A stretch of 8,645 nucleotides of DNA from Pseudomonadales bacterium. Its GTDB lineage: Bacteria; Pseudomonadota; Gammaproteobacteria; Pseudomonadales; Pseudohongiellaceae. Location: contig JAITMI010000006.1 in assembly GCA_031277435.1 (NCBI GenBank), positions 1-8,645 of the forward strand, in the 5' to 3' direction. Below are positions 7,039 to 8,645 of this stretch, in pieces (position 1 is the stretch's first letter; each line of letters opens with the position of its first letter). The position numbers were made by a program, and so were the translations under genes. The notes beneath the pieces are model-generated. The model made no database searches and was not told the DNA's origin. It saw only the letters and a list, made by a program, of their open reading frames with translations.

Positions 7039-7369
7039 AGTCAAAGCGGCGAACGAGTCATTTGACGATATGCGCCAAGCGCTAAAATCCGGCAAACCCG
7101 ACAAGCAGGCACGCATCAGTTTTGTTTCGTTTGATCTGCTCTGGAAAGTGCTTACCCCCAATCGCTGGCACTTGATCGAAACGCTGACGGGCGCCGGGCC
7201 GATTGGCGTGCGCGAACTAGCGCGGCGCGTGAAACGCGATGTCCGAGCCGTCCACGCCGACGCGCAAGCGCTCGCATTGGCCGGACTGATCGACAAGGCC
7301 GCCGATGGCAAACTGCATTTCCCATACGACGCGGTACATGTGGATTTCAAATTGCATAAGGCGGCGTGA
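7007..7369 (+). CDS. HVO_A0114-type winged-HTH antitoxin/regulator
   Basis: This 120-residue protein is the partner of the TumE-like toxin and probably represses the operon as well as neutralising the toxin. The N-terminal part (1-45, with SFDDMRQALKSGK) is polar and likely contacts the toxin. The C-terminal part is a winged helix-turn-helix (about 48-108). Its first helix is LTPNRWHLIETL, its turn and recognition region is GVRELARRVKRDVRAVHADA, and its wing is GLIDKAADGKLHFPYDAVHV. This layout is typical of the HVO_A0114 family found next to DUF6516 toxins. The ATG at 7007 has a good Shine-Dalgarno (GAGGTGG, 6996-7002). A second ATG at 7019, in a tandem ATGAAAACC duplication, is less well placed. 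Strong antitoxin initiation against weak toxin initiation would favour antitoxin excess. Confidence 0.8.
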   Translation: MKTTMKTVVIEVKAANESFDDMRQALKSGKPDKQARISFVSFDLLWKVLTPNRWHLIETLTGAGPIGVRELARRVKRDVRAVHADAQALALAGLIDKAADGKLHFPYDAVHVDFKLHKAA

Positions 7370-7458
7370 TCGCGCATCCCGCATAAGAATTCAGCAAAGG
7401 CTGAGATGAAATAAAACACAATCCCGCTTTGAACGAGCGCGCGGAATGACAGCGGAAG

Positions 7459-7542
7459 GTAGGTTGGCGCTGAGCGTAGCGAAGCCCAACAATAGAACCA
7501 ATTACTTGGACGACGCTGGGCTTCGCTGCGCTCAGCCCAACC
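7459..7542. repeat. Dispersed palindromic repeat, copy 2, the complete element
   Basis: This copy has two nearly perfect inverted arms, 7462-7490 (starting GGTTGGCGCTGAGCG) and 7515-7542 (ending CGCTCAGCCCAACC), around a 24-base spacer (7491-7514) containing AATAGAACCAATTACTTGG. Each arm is also internally palindromic. The arrangement resembles a REP pair (BIME) or a very small MITE. It lies between the two TA modules, 90 bases after the first and immediately before the higBA promoter. Shadow reading frames cross it, but no gene uses it. Confidence 0.88.
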
Positions 7543-7554
7543 GAGCTTGCATGG

Positions 7555-7583
7555 TTGCGGAAGAATCAGGTCGCCCCTATAAT
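7555..7583 (+). promoter_or_regulatory. Promoter of the higBA operon
   Basis: A perfect -10 TATAAT (7578-7583) is preceded, after exactly 17 bases, by TTGCGG (7555-7560), which matches the first three -35 positions. Initiation would be at about 7590, giving a leader of only about 14 bases. The promoter starts 13 bases after repeat copy 2. Confidence 0.8.
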
Positions 7584-7600
7584 CTCCCAAATTGGGAGGA
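7584..7600 (+). promoter_or_regulatory. higBA operator overlapping the start point and toxin Shine-Dalgarno
   Basis: CTCCCAA (7584-7590) and TTGGGAG (7592-7598) form a perfect 7-bp inverted repeat with a single central A, directly after the -10 box. This is the usual place for an autorepressor site in higBA operons. The right half-site is part of the Shine-Dalgarno GGGAGGA (7594-7600), which sits 4 bases before the TTG start. The same DNA thus sets both repression and toxin translation. Confidence 0.72.
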
Positions 7601-7604
7601 TCCA

Positions 7605-7913
7605 TTGAGAATCATCGCTAAACGCACACTGGTGAAATTTTGGGAAACGCGCGGTCAAGAAGACGCCAAAGGACCATTAGAAAGCTGGCATGACGCCGTC
7701 TCAAAAGCTCACTGGAGCACACCCCAGGATGTGAAGCGCCAGTTTGGCGCCGCCAGCCTCTGCGGTAACAACCGCGCCGTGTTCAACATTGGCGGCAATA
7801 AGTACCGGCTGGTGGTGGAAATTCAATATCGCGCCGGTATCGTTTGGGTGAAATTTATCGGCACTCATGCACGCTACGACGAGATCAATGTGGAGACCGT
7901 CAATGAACATTAA
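7605..7913 (+). CDS. higB: HigB-family type II toxin, mRNA interferase
   Basis: HigB toxins are RelE-fold, ribosome-dependent mRNA endonucleases. The 102-residue product reads MRIIAKRTLVKFWE at its start and carries the HigB core: RAVFNIGGNKYRLVVEIQY (57-75) followed by WVKFIGTHARYDEIN (81-95), including the conserved T-H-x-x-Y-D segment (H88, Y91). The frame is open further upstream and contains an ATG at 7551. That ATG precedes the promoter -35 box and would add 18 non-family residues (MVAEESGRPYNLPNWEDP). The TTG at 7605 has the Shine-Dalgarno GGGAGGA and gives the normal family length, so I choose it. A TTG start also lowers toxin output. The gene overlaps higA by 11 bases. Confidence 0.9.
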   Translation: MRIIAKRTLVKFWETRGQEDAKGPLESWHDAVSKAHWSTPQDVKRQFGAASLCGNNRAVFNIGGNKYRLVVEIQYRAGIVWVKFIGTHARYDEINVETVNEH

Positions 7914-8268
7914 ACCAATCCGGAACGATGACGATTTGAGCGCGGCATTCAAGCGTTTGGAGGCGATTTTTCAAGCGCCTGGGGGAACACCGGAAGCGGA
8001 TGAGATGGAAGTACTGGTTACCCTGATCGAATCTTACGAGAACCAGCACTACCCCATTGGCCCCGCCTCTCCTGTTGAAGCCATTAAATTCCGCATGGAG
8101 CAGAATGGGCTGACACCGCGCGACCTGGAACCTTTCATTGGCCCAAGCGGGCGAGTTTCAGAGGTGCTCAATGGCAAGCGCCGTCTCAGCCTGCGGATGA
8201 TCCGGCGCCTGCATGATGGTTTGAAAATCCCCTACGAAAATCTGCTGGCGGAAGATGCCGCCGTATAG
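7903..8268 (+). CDS. higA: HigA antitoxin, helix-turn-helix transcriptional regulator
   Basis: HigA binds and inhibits HigB and represses the operon. The 121-residue protein has an N-terminal helical region with the family pattern LVTLIESYENQHYPI (38-52). This leads through SPVEAIKFRMEQNGL (56-70) into an XRE-type HTH (about 66-97), where GPSGRVSEVLNGKRRLSLRM (80-99) holds the recognition helix. The tail LKIPYENLL is also typical of the family. The ATG at 7903 has GGAG (7892-7895) 7 bases upstream and overlaps the toxin stop by 11 bases; the open frame further upstream to 7867 lies inside higB. The likely binding site is the inverted repeat at 7584-7598. Toxin-first order is standard for higBA. 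Confidence 0.92.
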   Translation: MNIKPIRNDDDLSAAFKRLEAIFQAPGGTPEADEMEVLVTLIESYENQHYPIGPASPVEAIKFRMEQNGLTPRDLEPFIGPSGRVSEVLNGKRRLSLRMIRRLHDGLKIPYENLLAEDAAV

Positions 8269-8296
8269 GCAGCCTGCGGTAACTTGGAAAAACCTG

Positions 8297-8320
8297 AAAA
8301 GCCGTCCTTCTTAAGGACGG
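8297..8320 (-). terminator. Perfect 8-bp hairpin with a minus-strand T run
   Basis: CCGTCCTT (8302-8309) pairs perfectly with AAGGACGG (8313-8320) around a 3-base loop. On the minus strand it is followed by CTTTTC (8301-8296) and, a few bases later, TTTTT, so it could end transcripts coming from the small ORF at 8513-8638. On the plus strand it follows higA by 33 bases but has no T run; there it may only mark the mRNA 3' end. Confidence 0.5.
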
Positions 8321-8425
8321 TCGGACATTGTCAGCGAATCCCGCCGCCTTGGCAAAAAACTACGGCGCTTCGCCAAACCTTCATAGTTACAGTGTTCCGT
8401 CATCATCTAAATATCATGAGTTAAG

Positions 8426-8492
8426 GTAGGTTGGTACTGAGCGTAGCGAAGCCCAACAATAGAACCAATTACTTGGACGACGTTGGGCTACG
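8426..8492 (+). repeat. Dispersed palindromic repeat, copy 3
   Basis: Aligned with 7459-7525, this copy differs at four of 67 positions and shares the spacer containing AATAGAACCAATTACTTGG. The right inverted arm is truncated soon after GTTGGGCTACG. It lies 157 bases after higA and 20 bases from the stop codon of the minus-strand small ORF, so it closes the TA islet on the right as copy 1 does on the left. Confidence 0.86.
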
Positions 8493-8512
8493 AGCTATTT
8501 AACAGAGGGGGC

Positions 8513-8638
8513 TTACACGATCGCACACTCTTTTATATAGGTCAGCCAGACTCCGCCATTGGCCTCACACATTAACCACTGCGCGTTATACATAAAATAG
8601 CCAATAATTACTCCACCTAAGATTATATATATCATCAT
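8513..8638 (-). CDS. Small single-span membrane protein with paired cysteines
   Basis: On the minus strand a 41-codon ORF starts ATGATG (8638-8633) and stops at 8513. The frame stays open to the window edge, so a longer N-terminus is possible. The protein begins with a hydrophobic stretch (MMIYIILGGVIIGYFMYNA, 1-19), long enough for one membrane span. It ends in the polar segment CEANGGVWLTYIKEC (24-38) followed by AIV. The C-x(4)-G-x-W-x(6)-C spacing resembles a motif seen in many small proteobacterial proteins, where the cysteines may form a disulphide. Only GTGGTT is visible upstream, so the Shine-Dalgarno cannot be judged. Coding is supported by the clean hydrophobic-then-polar layout and a downstream minus-strand hairpin. 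Function is unknown. Confidence 0.55.
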   Translation of the reverse strand: MMIYIILGGVIIGYFMYNAQWLMCEANGGVWLTYIKECAIV

Positions 8639-8645
8639 TAACCAC

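Noticed and set aside
7391..7404. TCAGC-AAAG-GCTGA hairpin after the first TA module
   Set aside because: Only a 5-bp stem with no T run, too weak to call a terminator.
6568..7605. 345-codon minus-strand open frame across the TA islet
   Set aside because: It is antisense to two well-supported TA genes, crosses two repeat copies (giving WAERSEAQ-like shadow peptides) and has no domain logic or ribosome binding site.
8318..8410. Minus-strand frame of about 31 codons (MMTEHCNYEG...) ending in the 8302-8320 hairpin
   Set aside because: No Shine-Dalgarno before the ATGATG, an Arg-rich composition without a recognisable pattern, and a length expected by chance.
1..8645. CRISPR array, tRNA or rRNA genes
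   Set aside because: No regularly spaced direct repeats, and no tRNA- or rRNA-like segments were seen. The three repeat copies are 860-970 bases apart and palindromic, unlike CRISPR repeats.

Overview
The window looks like a chromosomal segment of a Beta- or Gammaproteobacterium. The evidence is a closely packed ybeZ-ybeY-corC-lnt operon (rRNA maturation plus lipoprotein acylation), an outer-membrane beta-barrel protein ending in phenylalanine, and dispersed GTAGGTTGG-type palindromic intergenic repeats. I cannot name the genus from sequence alone.

Layout. (1) 1-513: 3' end of an outer-membrane porin-like gene, closed by a strong intrinsic terminator. (2) 618-2333, minus strand: a single-gene DUF262 + DUF1524 (GmrSD-like, type IV restriction) protein. 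It converges on the porin gene and looks AT-richer than its neighbours, so it is probably an acquired defence gene. (3) 2334-2747: a divergent intergenic region with a short inverted repeat and a doubtful 64-codon ORF. (4) 2748-6602: the housekeeping operon ybeZ, ybeY, corC/ybeX and lnt, with 17-base and 11-base overlaps and a 7-base gap. (5) 6599-8492: an accessory islet of two toxin-first toxin-antitoxin modules, a TumE-like (DUF6516)/HVO_A0114-type pair and a HigBA pair. It is punctuated by three copies of one palindromic repeat, the first of which supplies the stop codon of lnt. (6) 8513-8638, minus strand: a 41-codon ORF, too short for usual gene-length cutoffs, encoding a probable single-span membrane protein with a C-x(4)-G-x-W...C tail; its 5' end may lie outside the window.

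How the parts work together. YbeZ and YbeY act on 16S rRNA maturation and ribosome quality control. CorC is a soluble CBS-domain protein and Lnt performs the last step of lipoprotein maturation in the inner membrane. The two TA modules show the same logic: a promoter overlapped by a perfect inverted repeat (probable autorepression operator), a weakly initiating toxin start (a probably leaderless ATG, and a TTG), and an overlapping antitoxin with a good Shine-Dalgarno sequence. I see no wholly new multi-gene system. The most novel-looking points are the probable leaderless toxin promoter/operator at 6683-6731, the mobile-looking repeat family around the TA islet, and the small Cys-containing membrane protein at the right edge.
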